Shown here in pieces: positions 27,612 to 35,282 of a DNA stretch of 64,000 nucleotides. Source of the DNA: Poindextera sp965277425. Lineage in GTDB: Bacteria; Pseudomonadota; Alphaproteobacteria; Caulobacterales; Caulobacteraceae. Where the stretch lies: NCBI GenBank assembly GCA_965277425.1, contig CBDICR010000005.1:620001-684000 (forward strand), written 5' to 3'. The translations under genes and the position numbers were made by a program. The first letter of the stretch is position 1. Every line of letters starts with the position of its first letter. Below the pieces are notes generated by a model. The model worked only from the letters and a program-made list of their open reading frames with translations. It did no database searches and had not been told where the DNA came from.

Positions 27612-28118
27612 ATGATCGCCGCAGGACACCGCGCCGCTGTCTTCGCCATGGCCGCCGTCGCGACGGCCCTGGCCGCCGGCGGCGCGCAGGCCGATCCGCA
27701 TCAGGTCAAGAAGGGCGGCCTGGTCATATCGGACCGGATGGTGCGCACCTCGTTCGGCGCCGCGCCGAACAGCGCCGCCTACATGGTCATCGCCAACGAT
27801 GGCGCCGCGCCCGACAAGCTGGTCTCCGCCCGTTGCGCCTGCGCGGCCAGCGTCGGCATCCATGAGACGGAAAACATGTCCGGCATGTCGACGATGAAGT
27901 CGGTCGGCCCGATCATCATTCCCGCCCACGGCCAGGTGGTCTTCCACCCGGGCGGTCTGCACCTGATGCTCACCCGCCTGAAGGAACCGTTGGTCGAGGG
28001 CGGCGAACAGGACATCACCCTGGTCTTCCAGCACGCCGGCGTGGTGCGGGCGAGCTTCCACATCCGGGCGCAGAGTCCGGCCGCGACATCGCCGCCGATG
28101 CGCGGGGCTGGCCATTGA
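27612..28118 (+). CDS. Periplasmic copper chaperone PCu(A)C
   Basis: This 168-residue exported protein has a signal peptide ending near GGAQA (residue 27) and a cupredoxin-like PCuAC domain. The Cu(I) site pattern H-x10-M-x21-H-x-M is met exactly: H84, M95, H117, M119. The family delivers copper to the CuA site of cytochrome c oxidase or otherwise handles periplasmic copper, often with SCO1. Neither sco nor cox genes are in the window. It begins eight bases after trpS and may be co-transcribed. Confidence 0.93.
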   Translation: MIAAGHRAAVFAMAAVATALAAGGAQADPHQVKKGGLVISDRMVRTSFGAAPNSAAYMVIANDGAAPDKLVSARCACAASVGIHETENMSGMSTMKSVGPIIIPAHGQVVFHPGGLHLMLTRLKEPLVEGGEQDITLVFQHAGVVRASFHIRAQSPAATSPPMRGAGH

Positions 28119-28177
28119 ACCGCTTGCGCCTCGGCGTTGCAGAGGCCATCTGAGCCTTCGAACCCGCGAGGCGAGCC

Positions 28178-28747
28178 ATGTTCATCCAGACTGAATCCAC
28201 GCCCAATCCCGACGTTCTCAAGTTCCTTCCCGGCCGCGAAGTCCTCAGCGAAGGCACGCGGGAGTTCCGCGACGCCGCCGAGGCTGAGTCCTCGCCGCTG
28301 GCCGCGGCGATCTTCGCCCTTGGCGATGTCGTCCGCATCTTTTTCGGCGCCGACTTCATCACCGTCACGCGCTCGGGCGGGGGCCGCGAATGGCCGCAGC
28401 TGAAGGCGCCGATCCTGGCGGCGATCATGGATCACTTCACCTCGGGCCAGCCCCTGCTGCTCGACACCGATCAGGAAGGCCATGACGACACCGCCTATGA
28501 AGGCGACGCCGCCCAGGTGGTGGCCGAGATCAAGGACCTGCTCGACACCCGCATCCGCCCGGCGGTCGCCCAGGACGGCGGCGACATCACCTTCAACCGC
28601 TTCGAGGCCGCCACCGGCGTTGTCTTCCTCAACATGCGCGGCGCCTGTTCCGGCTGCCCGTCCTCGGCCGCGACCCTGCGCTCCGGCGTCGAGAACATGC
28701 TCAAACATTACGTGCCCGAAGTGACGCGGGTGGAGCAGACGCTCTAG
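28178..28747 (+). CDS. Nfu-type iron-sulfur cluster scaffold/carrier
   Basis: This 189-residue protein has an Nfu N-terminal domain beginning MFIQTESTPNPDVLKFLPG. A NifU-like C-terminal domain follows: IRPAVAQDGGDITF, then the cluster-binding C157-x2-C160 in RGACSGCPSS. Proteins of this layout carry [4Fe-4S] clusters to client enzymes; MiaB, endonuclease III and LeuC encoded in this window are possible clients (inference). It is spaced 59 bases from the PCuAC gene. Confidence 0.93.
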   Translation: MFIQTESTPNPDVLKFLPGREVLSEGTREFRDAAEAESSPLAAAIFALGDVVRIFFGADFITVTRSGGGREWPQLKAPILAAIMDHFTSGQPLLLDTDQEGHDDTAYEGDAAQVVAEIKDLLDTRIRPAVAQDGGDITFNRFEAATGVVFLNMRGACSGCPSSAATLRSGVENMLKHYVPEVTRVEQTL

Positions 28748-28789
28748 CCGCGGGCGCCAACGCCTTCACCGACAATATGGAGTTCCGGC

Positions 28790-29380
28790 ATGGGCAAGGC
28801 CCTCGGCGCCGACGCGATCGACCAGATCTTTCGCAACGCCCGCACCCGCAACGGCTGGACCGACGAGCCGGTGACGCCGGACGACATGCGGGCGATCTAC
28901 GACCTGGCCAAGATGGGTCCGACCTCGGCCAATATCAGCCCGGCCCGCTTCGCCTGGGTCGCCTCGCCCGAGGGCAGGGAAAAGCTCGCCGCCCTCGCCC
29001 TGCCCGGCAATGCGCCGAAGATCCGGCAGGCGCCGGTGACGGTCATCATCGGCTACGACCTCGACTTCGCGGAAAAGGTGCCGCAGCTTTTCCCGCACAA
29101 TCCGGGCGCCAAGGCCTGGTTCGCCGACCCCGAATTCGCGCGGGTCGCCGCCTTTCGCAACGGCTCGCTGCAGGGCGCCTATCTGATCATGGCCGCCCGC
29201 GTCTTGGGCTTCGACTGTGGACCCATGTCGGGGTTCGACAACGCCAAGGTCGATGCGGCCTTTTTCGCCGGCACGCGGATCGAGTCCAACTTCATCTGCT
29301 CGATCGGTCACGGCACGGACGAGAACCTCTTTGCACGCTCTCCGAGGCTTGCGTTTGAAGAGGCCTGCCGGATCGTCTAA
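28790..29380 (+). CDS. Nitroreductase family protein, RutE/HadB-like
   Basis: This 196-residue FMN-dependent oxidoreductase resembles the RutE/HadB branch (malonic semialdehyde reductase). It opens with FRNARTRNGWTDEPVTPDDMRAIYDLAKMGPTSANISPAR (the FMN-phosphate loop, in two pieces) and has APVTVIIGYD, FRNGSLQGAYLIMAAR and LGFDCGPMSGFDNAKVD. No other rut genes are near, so the physiological substrate is open. A short gap separates it from nfu; the next gene starts ten bases after its stop codon. Confidence 0.88.
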   Translation: MGKALGADAIDQIFRNARTRNGWTDEPVTPDDMRAIYDLAKMGPTSANISPARFAWVASPEGREKLAALALPGNAPKIRQAPVTVIIGYDLDFAEKVPQLFPHNPGAKAWFADPEFARVAAFRNGSLQGAYLIMAARVLGFDCGPMSGFDNAKVDAAFFAGTRIESNFICSIGHGTDENLFARSPRLAFEEACRIV

Positions 29381-29390
29381 CCCACGGCGG

Positions 29391-30005
29391 ATGATCCGTC
29401 CGTCAACGGCCTTTCTGGGAGCGGTGCTTTTGCTCCAGGCCTGCACGCCGTCGCCGATAAAGGAGGCGGCCGCACCAAGGCCCACGCCCTATCGCTCGGG
29501 GCCGCTCGCGATCGGCGTCTGGGGCGTCGGGCCGATTCGGCGGACGAGCTATTTCGAAGCGCCGCGCATCCGCGAGCTCTTTCCCGAGGCCCAGGCGAGC
29601 GATGGAACGGTGCGCGTCTCGGACGACGAGACCATGGCCGTGATCAGCGTGGTTCAGGGCGGCGTGCAGATGCTGGAGATCGACGACGGAACCGGAAATG
29701 CGCCGGGGACGACCGATCCGATGATCGGGGCGGTCCGGGCTCTGGGCGGGCCAGCGCAAGGCCCGCAGGGGGAGCGGATCGGCATGAGCTGGAAGGCGGC
29801 CCATTTCGACCTGACCGAATGCGATATCGGCGCGGACCGCGACCGCAACACCGTCTTCTGCGCCCGGCCGGGCGAAGGGGCCGTCACCTATCAGTTCGCC
29901 GTGCCGGGCTGGGATTCCGAGGAGGTGCCGCCGGTGTCGCTGTTGCGCAAGGTCGCCTATGTGAAGGCGATCATCTGGACGCCGCCAGCGGCGGCCAGCC
30001 ATTGA
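29391..30005 (+). CDS. Probable lipoprotein of the DUF1131 (YfeY-like) type
   Basis: This 204-residue protein has a lipoprotein signal with lipobox LLQA-C near residue 18. After a spacer, the body resembles DUF1131: a DETMAVISVVQGGVQMLEIDD strand pair, then IGMSWKAAHFDLTECDIG, an FCARPGEGAVTYQF strand and a closing AYVKAIIW. E. coli YfeY of this family is a sigma-E-regulated lipoprotein; its function is unknown. The family match is from memory of the conserved order. Its stop codon overlaps the tsaB start as TTGA. Confidence 0.62.
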   Translation: MIRPSTAFLGAVLLLQACTPSPIKEAAAPRPTPYRSGPLAIGVWGVGPIRRTSYFEAPRIRELFPEAQASDGTVRVSDDETMAVISVVQGGVQMLEIDDGTGNAPGTTDPMIGAVRALGGPAQGPQGERIGMSWKAAHFDLTECDIGADRDRNTVFCARPGEGAVTYQFAVPGWDSEEVPPVSLLRKVAYVKAIIWTPPAAASH

Positions 30006-30643
30006 TCGTTCTGGCCCTCGACACCTGCCTCGATGCCTGCTCGGTCGCCGTGTGGGTCGACGGGCGCGTCGCGGCGTCGGGCTCGGAGCCTATGCGGCGC
30101 GGCCACCAGGAGCGGCTGGCGGTGATGGCCGAGGCGGTGATGGCGCAGGCGAGGTTGGCGTTTTCCGATCTCGACCGCGTCGGCGTAACGGTCGGCCCGG
30201 GCTCCTTCACCGGCCTGCGCGTCGGCCTGGCCTTCGCCAAGGGGCTGGGTCTGGCGCTCGAGCGGCCCGTCGTCGGGGTCGGCGTGCTGGAGGCCCTGGC
30301 GCACGGCGTCGGCGAGGGCTTCGTCGCGGCCGTCATCGATGCGCGCCGCGATCAGGTCTATCTGCAGGCCTTCGACGGCGACCGCGCGCTGATGGCGCCC
30401 GATGTCCTGCCGGTCGATACCGCCGCCGCGCGCCTGGCCGAGCTTTACGCCGGCGGCCCGGCCGCCCTGGTCGGCCCAGGCGCGGGCCTTGTGGTCGGCG
30501 TTTTGCCGCAGGCCGCGCTCGTCGAGCGCCACGCACCCGATCCGGTGGTGGTCGCCGAATTGGCCGCGCGCGCCCGGCCGCCCTTCCCGCCGCCGCGTCT
30601 GCTCTATCTGCGCGCGCCCGATGCGCGCCTCGCCGAACCATGA
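30002..30643 (+). CDS. tsaB: TsaB, tRNA t6A biosynthesis subunit
   Basis: TsaB is the ASKHA-fold partner of TsaD in adding threonylcarbamoyl to tRNA A37. The 213-residue product begins LIVLALDTCLDACSVAVW and has GVTVGPGSFTGLRVGLAFAKGL, GVLEALAH and VIDARRDQVYLQ. All are typical of TsaB and lack the metal-binding histidines of TsaD. The TTG start overlaps the preceding stop codon (TTGA). It overlaps rimI by ATGA, the usual tsaB-rimI pairing. Confidence 0.93.
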   Translation: MIVLALDTCLDACSVAVWVDGRVAASGSEPMRRGHQERLAVMAEAVMAQARLAFSDLDRVGVTVGPGSFTGLRVGLAFAKGLGLALERPVVGVGVLEALAHGVGEGFVAAVIDARRDQVYLQAFDGDRALMAPDVLPVDTAAARLAELYAGGPAALVGPGAGLVVGVLPQAALVERHAPDPVVVAELAARARPPFPPPRLLYLRAPDARLAEP

Positions 30644-31101
30644 GGCTGGAGGGCGGCAGCGCAGCGGACGCGGCGGGCATGGCCTCGGTGCATGCGGCGA
30701 GCTTTGCCGAGCCGTGGGACGCCGCCGAGATCACCGCGCTGCTGAACGGACCGGGCGGTTTCGCCCAGCTCGTCCGCGACGCAAAGACCGCGACGCTCCT
30801 GGCCTTCATCCTCGCCCGCGTCGTCGCCGACGAAGCCGAGGTGCTGACCTTGGCGGTCGACCCGGCGCATCGACGCGCCGGCGTCGGGCGCGCCCTGATC
30901 GAGGCCGTGGCCCTCATCGCGGCGGCGGCGGGCGCGCGAACGCTTTTCCTGGAGGTGGCCGGCGACAACCCCGCCGCCCTGGCCCTCTACCGGGCGGCCG
31001 GGTTTGCGCAGGTCGGCGCAAGGCCGGCCTATTATCGGCGCGGCGAGGCCGCGACCGATGCGCTGGTCTTGCGGCGCGCGCTTAACAGCCCGCTCGCATA
31101 A
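30640..31101 (+). CDS. rimI: RimI-like ribosomal protein N-acetyltransferase
   Basis: This 153-residue GNAT enzyme shows the acetyl-CoA loop in VLTLAVDPAHRRAGVGRALIEAV (RRAGVGRA) and FLEVAGDNPAALALYRAAGFAQVGARPAYY, the RimI-type ending with a tyrosine-rich strand. In E. coli RimI acetylates the N-terminus of S18; other targets are possible here. It overlaps tsaB by four bases and is followed by fur after 39 bases. Confidence 0.9.
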   Translation: MRLEGGSAADAAGMASVHAASFAEPWDAAEITALLNGPGGFAQLVRDAKTATLLAFILARVVADEAEVLTLAVDPAHRRAGVGRALIEAVALIAAAAGARTLFLEVAGDNPAALALYRAAGFAQVGARPAYYRRGEAATDALVLRRALNSPLA

Positions 31102-31140
31102 GCCTATCCTGCGCTCCGGATAGCGACGGGGCGCGAACGC

Positions 31141-31557
31141 TTGGACCGGATCGAGAAGCTCTGCATCGAAAAAGGCATGCGAATGACCGACCAGCGTCGG
31201 GTCGTCGCGCGCGTGCTTTCGCTTGCTCACGATCACCCCGATGTGGAGGAGCTGTACCGCCGCGCCCACCAGGCCGACCCGCACATCTCCATCGCCACCG
31301 TCTATCGCACGGTCCGCCTGTTCGAGGAGGCCGGCATCATCGCCCGCCACGACTTCCAGGGCGGCCGCTCGCGCTATGAAGAGGCGCCCGACACCCACCA
31401 CGACCACCTGATCGATATGAAGAGCGGCCGAGTGGTCGAGTTCATGGACGACGAGATCGAAGCCCTGCAGGCGGCCATCGCCAGACGCCTGGGCTACCGT
31501 CTGATCGACCACAGGCTGGAGCTCTATGGCGTGCCGCTCGACGAGAGCGAAAACTGA
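31141..31557 (+). CDS. fur: Fur family ferric uptake regulator (alphaproteobacterial type)
   Basis: This 138-residue Fur-family repressor has the winged helix centred on HISIATVYRTVRLFEEAGI and the metal-site segment THHDHLIDMKSGRVVEF, ending in YRLIDHRLELYGVPL. The cysteine pairs that bind structural zinc in E. coli Fur are absent: the CxxC after HHDH is replaced (D..S), and the only cysteine is near residue 8. The start is TTG 31141, chosen because MDRIEKLCIEKGMRMTDQRR matches the usual N-terminus. It sits between rimI and miaB. Confidence 0.92.
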   Translation: MDRIEKLCIEKGMRMTDQRRVVARVLSLAHDHPDVEELYRRAHQADPHISIATVYRTVRLFEEAGIIARHDFQGGRSRYEEAPDTHHDHLIDMKSGRVVEFMDDEIEALQAAIARRLGYRLIDHRLELYGVPLDESEN

Positions 31558-31620
31558 ACCCTGAATGGGCCGGCGCGCCCTCGCCTTGCGTGACGCCCGC
31601 CCCGCGCTCATAAACCGACG

Positions 31621-32964
31621 ATGACCGCGGTCCCGCAAAAGCGCCTCTACATCAAGACCTACGGCTGTCAGATGAACGTCTATGACAGCGAGCGCATGGC
31701 CGATCTGCTGCGTCCGCTGGGCTATGCCGCGACTGAGACCCCGGAGGGCGCGGACCTGGTGGTGCTCAATACCTGCCACATCCGCGAAAAGGCGGCCGAG
31801 AAGGTCTATTCCGAACTGGGCCGGCTCAAGCCGTTGAAGGCGGCGCGAGCGCGGGACGGCGGCGCGATGATCATCGCCGTGGCCGGCTGCGTGGCCCAGG
31901 CCGAGGGGGCCGAGATCATGGCGCGACAGCCGGCGGTCGACCTCGTCATCGGTCCGCAAGCCTATCACCGTCTACCCGAACTGATCGCCCGCGCCCACCG
32001 GTCGAGCGGCGAGCGGCTGGCGGCGGATTTCGCCACCGAGGAGAAGTTCGACGCCCTGCCGGACGAGCGCGCGGTCACGGGCGCCAGCGCCTTCCTGACC
32101 GTGCAGGAGGGCTGCGACAAGTTCTGCAGCTTCTGCGTGGTGCCCTATACGCGCGGCGCGGAATATTCTCGGCCGGTCGGCGCGGTCGTCGCGGAGGCGG
32201 CGCGGCTGGCGGCCAAGGGCGTGCGCGAGGTCACCCTGCTGGGTCAGAACGTCAACGCCTATGCGGGCGGCCTCGCCCCCCTGATCCGGATGCTGGCGAA
32301 GATCGAAGGCCTGGACCGCATCCGCTATACGACCAGCCATCCGCGCGACATGGACGCGGACCTGATCGCCGCTCATGCCGAGGTCGAGGCCTTGATGCCC
32401 TATCTGCATCTGCCGGTGCAGGCGGGGTCGGATCGGGTGCTCAAGGCCATGAACCGGGGCCATACGGCGGACGAATATCTGCGCCTGATCGAGCGGGTCC
32501 GTGCGGCCCGAGCCGATATCGCCCTTTCCGGCGACTTCATCGTCGGATTTCCGGGCGAGACCGAAGCGGACTTCGCCGCGACCCTCGCCCTTGTGCGCCA
32601 GGCGCGCTACGCCAGCGCCTTCTCGTTCAAATATTCCCGGCGCCCCGGCACGCCCGGCGCGGCCATGGCCGGTCAGGTCGCCGAGGCCGAAAAGGATGAT
32701 CGCCTGCAGCGACTGCAGGCTTTGCTCGCCGCGCAACAGGCCGAGTTCAACGCGGCCTGTGTCGGGCGCACCCTACCTGTCCTGTTCGAAAAGCCCGGCC
32801 GCCACCCTGGTCAGATCATCGGGCGCAGCCCTTATCTGCAGGGCGTGCACGTCACAGCCGCTGCATCGCTCATCGGCCAGATCGCGCCGGTCGCCATCGC
32901 GCGCGCCGAGCGCAACAGCCTTGCCGGCGCGATCCAGCGCGCAGCCGCCCTGGAGCCCGCTTGA
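31621..32964 (+). CDS. miaB: tRNA-2-methylthio-N6-dimethylallyladenosine synthase MiaB
   Basis: This 447-residue radical-SAM methylthiotransferase has an N-terminal cluster-binding domain (YIKTYGCQMNVYDSERM, VLNTCHIREKAAEKV, AVAGCVAQAEG). It also has the radical-SAM motif CDKFCSFCVVPYTRG, LLGQNVNAY, and a C-terminal TRAM region (VLFEKPGRHPGQIIGRSPYLQ). It thiomethylates i6A37 of tRNAs. Its stop codon overlaps the phoH start (TTGA), so coupling is likely. Confidence 0.97.
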   Translation: MTAVPQKRLYIKTYGCQMNVYDSERMADLLRPLGYAATETPEGADLVVLNTCHIREKAAEKVYSELGRLKPLKAARARDGGAMIIAVAGCVAQAEGAEIMARQPAVDLVIGPQAYHRLPELIARAHRSSGERLAADFATEEKFDALPDERAVTGASAFLTVQEGCDKFCSFCVVPYTRGAEYSRPVGAVVAEAARLAAKGVREVTLLGQNVNAYAGGLAPLIRMLAKIEGLDRIRYTTSHPRDMDADLIAAHAEVEALMPYLHLPVQAGSDRVLKAMNRGHTADEYLRLIERVRAARADIALSGDFIVGFPGETEADFAATLALVRQARYASAFSFKYSRRPGTPGAAMAGQVAEAEKDDRLQRLQALLAAQQAEFNAACVGRTLPVLFEKPGRHPGQIIGRSPYLQGVHVTAAASLIGQIAPVAIARAERNSLAGAIQRAAALEPA

Positions 32965-33914
32965 GCCCCGAGACCCGCGAATTCGTGCCGCTGTCCGACG
33001 CGGGACTTCGCGCCGTCTCCGGGCCGAACAGCCGTCACGCCGCCTTGATCGAAGACGCCTTCCACGTCCTGGTCGAGACGCCGGGCGGCGGCGTCTCGCT
33101 GGCCGGCGACGCCAAGGCGCGCGCGGGCGCCAAGCGGGCGGTCAAGGCCATCGCCGAACGCGCCGACAAGGGCGTGGCGGTTTCCGAGGCCGACGTGCGC
33201 GCGGCCGCCGCCGTGGCGCGCAGCGGCGAGGCGCCGGTCGGCTCGGGCGGCGTTCCGCTCGGCCGCCGCGGCGCGGTCGGACCCAAGACCGCCGCCCAGG
33301 CCGCCTATCTGGACCTGATGCTCCGCCACGACCTGGTCTTCGCCGCCGGCCCCGCCGGCACCGGCAAAACCTTCCTGGCGGTGGCGCACGGCGCGGGGCT
33401 GCTGCTGCGCGGCGAGGTCGACCGGCTGGTCATCGCGCGACCGGCCGTGGAGGCGGGCGAACGGCTCGGCTTCCTGCCCGGCGACATGAACGAGAAGGTC
33501 GATCCCTATATGGCGCCGGTCTGGGAGGCCTTGAGCGACATCCTGGGGCCCGAGCCGCTGAAACGCCGTCGCGACAAGGGCGAGATCGAGGTCGCGCCGA
33601 TCGCCTTCATGCGCGGCCGCACCCTGAACCACGCCTTTGTCATCGTCGACGAGGCGCAGAACGCCACGCGGCTGCAGATGAAGATGGTGCTGACCCGGCT
33701 GGGCGAGGGCGCGCGCATGGCGGTCACCGGCGATCCGACTCAGGTCGATCTGGTCAATCGCGGCGATAGCGGCCTGGTGCATGCGATCGGCCTGCTGGAG
33801 GGTGTGGAGGGCGTGGCCGTGGCGCGGTTCTCCGCCGGCGACGTCGTGCGCCATCCGCTGGTCGAGCGGATCGTGCGCGCCTACGACGCCGACGCCGCCA
33901 AGGCACACCGATGA
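32961..33914 (+). CDS. PhoH-like ATPase (YbeZ)
   Basis: This 317-residue PhoH-family NTPase has Walker A in FAAGPAGTGKTFLAVAHG, Walker B in NHAFVIVDEAQNATRLQMKM, and TRLGEGARMAVTGDPTQVDL. The N-terminus has the typical LSGPNSRH-like element. YbeZ proteins partner YbeY in RNA processing and ribosome maturation; the gene directly precedes ybeY with an ATGA overlap, which supports that. The start is TTG 32961, overlapping the miaB stop codon. Confidence 0.93.
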   Translation: MSPETREFVPLSDAGLRAVSGPNSRHAALIEDAFHVLVETPGGGVSLAGDAKARAGAKRAVKAIAERADKGVAVSEADVRAAAAVARSGEAPVGSGGVPLGRRGAVGPKTAAQAAYLDLMLRHDLVFAAGPAGTGKTFLAVAHGAGLLLRGEVDRLVIARPAVEAGERLGFLPGDMNEKVDPYMAPVWEALSDILGPEPLKRRRDKGEIEVAPIAFMRGRTLNHAFVIVDEAQNATRLQMKMVLTRLGEGARMAVTGDPTQVDLVNRGDSGLVHAIGLLEGVEGVAVARFSAGDVVRHPLVERIVRAYDADAAKAHR

Positions 33915-34387
33915 TCGAGGTTTGCATCGAAGATCGGGCCTGGACCGCCGCCTTGCCGAGCGTGGTCGCGCTGGCGACAGCCGCGGCCGACGCCGCCCTG
34001 GCCGAGGTTGGCGCGCCGGCCCTGGGCGATGTGGCCATCCTGCTGGCGGACGATGTGGCGATCCAAGCCTTGAACGCGCGCTTCCGCGACCAGGACCGGC
34101 CGACCAACGTGCTGTCATTTCCGGCCGGTCCGGGCTCGCAAGGCCAGGCTGGCGACATCGCGCTCGCCTACGGGGTCTGCGCCGGCGAGGCGGCCGCGCA
34201 AGCCAAGCCGCTCGCCCATCACCTGCAACACCTGACGATTCATGGCGTGCTGCACCTTTTCGGCTACGACCACGACGACGAGGACGAGGCGCTGGTCATG
34301 GAGGGCCTGGAGCGGCGTATTCTCGCCGGCCTCGGCGTGCCCGACCCCTATGCCGCCGCGCTTGAAGCCGAGGCCGATCGTGTCTGA
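33911..34387 (+). CDS. ybeY: Endoribonuclease YbeY
   Basis: This 158-residue metal-dependent RNase is needed for 16S 3' processing and 70S quality control. The zinc triad is intact in HLTIHGVLHLFGYDHDDEDE (three histidines), preceded by RPTNVLSFP and DIALAY. It starts within the phoH stop codon (ATGA) and its end overlaps the corC-like start (GTG 34380). It belongs to the conserved miaB-phoH-ybeY-corC-lnt chain. Confidence 0.96.
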   Translation: MIEVCIEDRAWTAALPSVVALATAAADAALAEVGAPALGDVAILLADDVAIQALNARFRDQDRPTNVLSFPAGPGSQGQAGDIALAYGVCAGEAAAQAKPLAHHLQHLTIHGVLHLFGYDHDDEDEALVMEGLERRILAGLGVPDPYAAALEAEADRV

Positions 34388-35282
34388 CCCGTCGAGCGCA
34401 GGCGCCTCGCCCGCCGGCCGCAGCCGGGGCCTGCGAGCCTTCTTCCGCCGCTGGCGCCGGGGTGCGACGACGGCCGCCGCCGCGCCTGGCGCCCCCCGCG
34501 CGGACGGCTCCCTCGACCTGGTCGATCAGGCGCAGGCGTTCAAGACGCTCAGCGTCGAGGATGTCATGACGCCGCGCGCCGACATCGTCGCCGTCGAAAT
34601 CGCCTGCCCCTTCGGCGAGCTCCTGGCCCGCTTCCTCGAGGCCGAGCACACGCGCATGCCGATCTATCGCGCCACCCTGGACGATCCGGTCGGCCAGGTG
34701 CACGTGAAAGACGTGTTCAAGATGCTGGTCGACGAGCAGATTCGCCCGGCGCCGGACGAGACCGTGCTGCGCCGTCTCAGGCGCGAGGTGCTCTACGCAC
34801 CGGGTTCCATGCGCGCCGGAGACCTGATGGTGAAGATGCAGGCCAGCCGCATCCACATGGCGCTGATCATCGACGAATTCGGCGGCACCGACGGGCTGGT
34901 GACGCTGGAGGACCTGATCGAGGCGGTGGTCGGCGAGATCGACGACGAGCACGACGAGGCGGTCCGCGCCAAGGTGGTCGTGCGCCCAGGCGGCCTGATC
35001 GAGGCCGACGGTCGCGCGCCGCTGGAGGATCTGGAGACCGCCATGCACCGATCGCTGGTCCCGGCCGACCTGGAGGAGGATATCGACACCGTCGCCGGCC
35101 TGGTCAGCGCCCTGGCCGGACGGGTGCCGCAGCGCGGCGAGGTGATCGCCCACCCCGACGGCTTCGACTTCGAGATCACCGACGCCGATCCCCGCCGCAT
35201 CAAGCGCGTGCGCGTCCGCCTCCGACCGCCGGTGGCGACAACCGACCTCGAAACGCCGGCCCAAAACCCCGATGGTCAATAG
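34380..35282 (+). CDS. CorC/HlyC family CBS-domain protein
   Basis: This 300-residue cytosolic protein has an Arg/Ala-rich N-terminus, then two CBS repeats (FKTLSVEDVMTPRADIVAVE and ALIIDEFGGTDGLVTLEDLIEAVVGEI). A C-terminal transporter-associated CorC_HlyC domain follows, with DTVAGLVSALAGRVPQRGEV. There is no membrane domain. The family is tied to Mg/Co efflux or to regulation of neighbouring envelope functions, but the role is not fixed. GTG start at 34380 within ybeY; it overlaps lnt by 11 bases. Confidence 0.9.
   Translation: MSDPSSAGASPAGRSRGLRAFFRRWRRGATTAAAAPGAPRADGSLDLVDQAQAFKTLSVEDVMTPRADIVAVEIACPFGELLARFLEAEHTRMPIYRATLDDPVGQVHVKDVFKMLVDEQIRPAPDETVLRRLRREVLYAPGSMRAGDLMVKMQASRIHMALIIDEFGGTDGLVTLEDLIEAVVGEIDDEHDEAVRAKVVVRPGGLIEADGRAPLEDLETAMHRSLVPADLEEDIDTVAGLVSALAGRVPQRGEVIAHPDGFDFEITDADPRRIKRVRVRLRPPVATTDLETPAQNPDGQ

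Noticed and set aside
31102..31140. A Fur box upstream of fur
   Set aside because: The only dyad is TATCC..GGATA; no A/T-rich Fur-like palindrome was seen.
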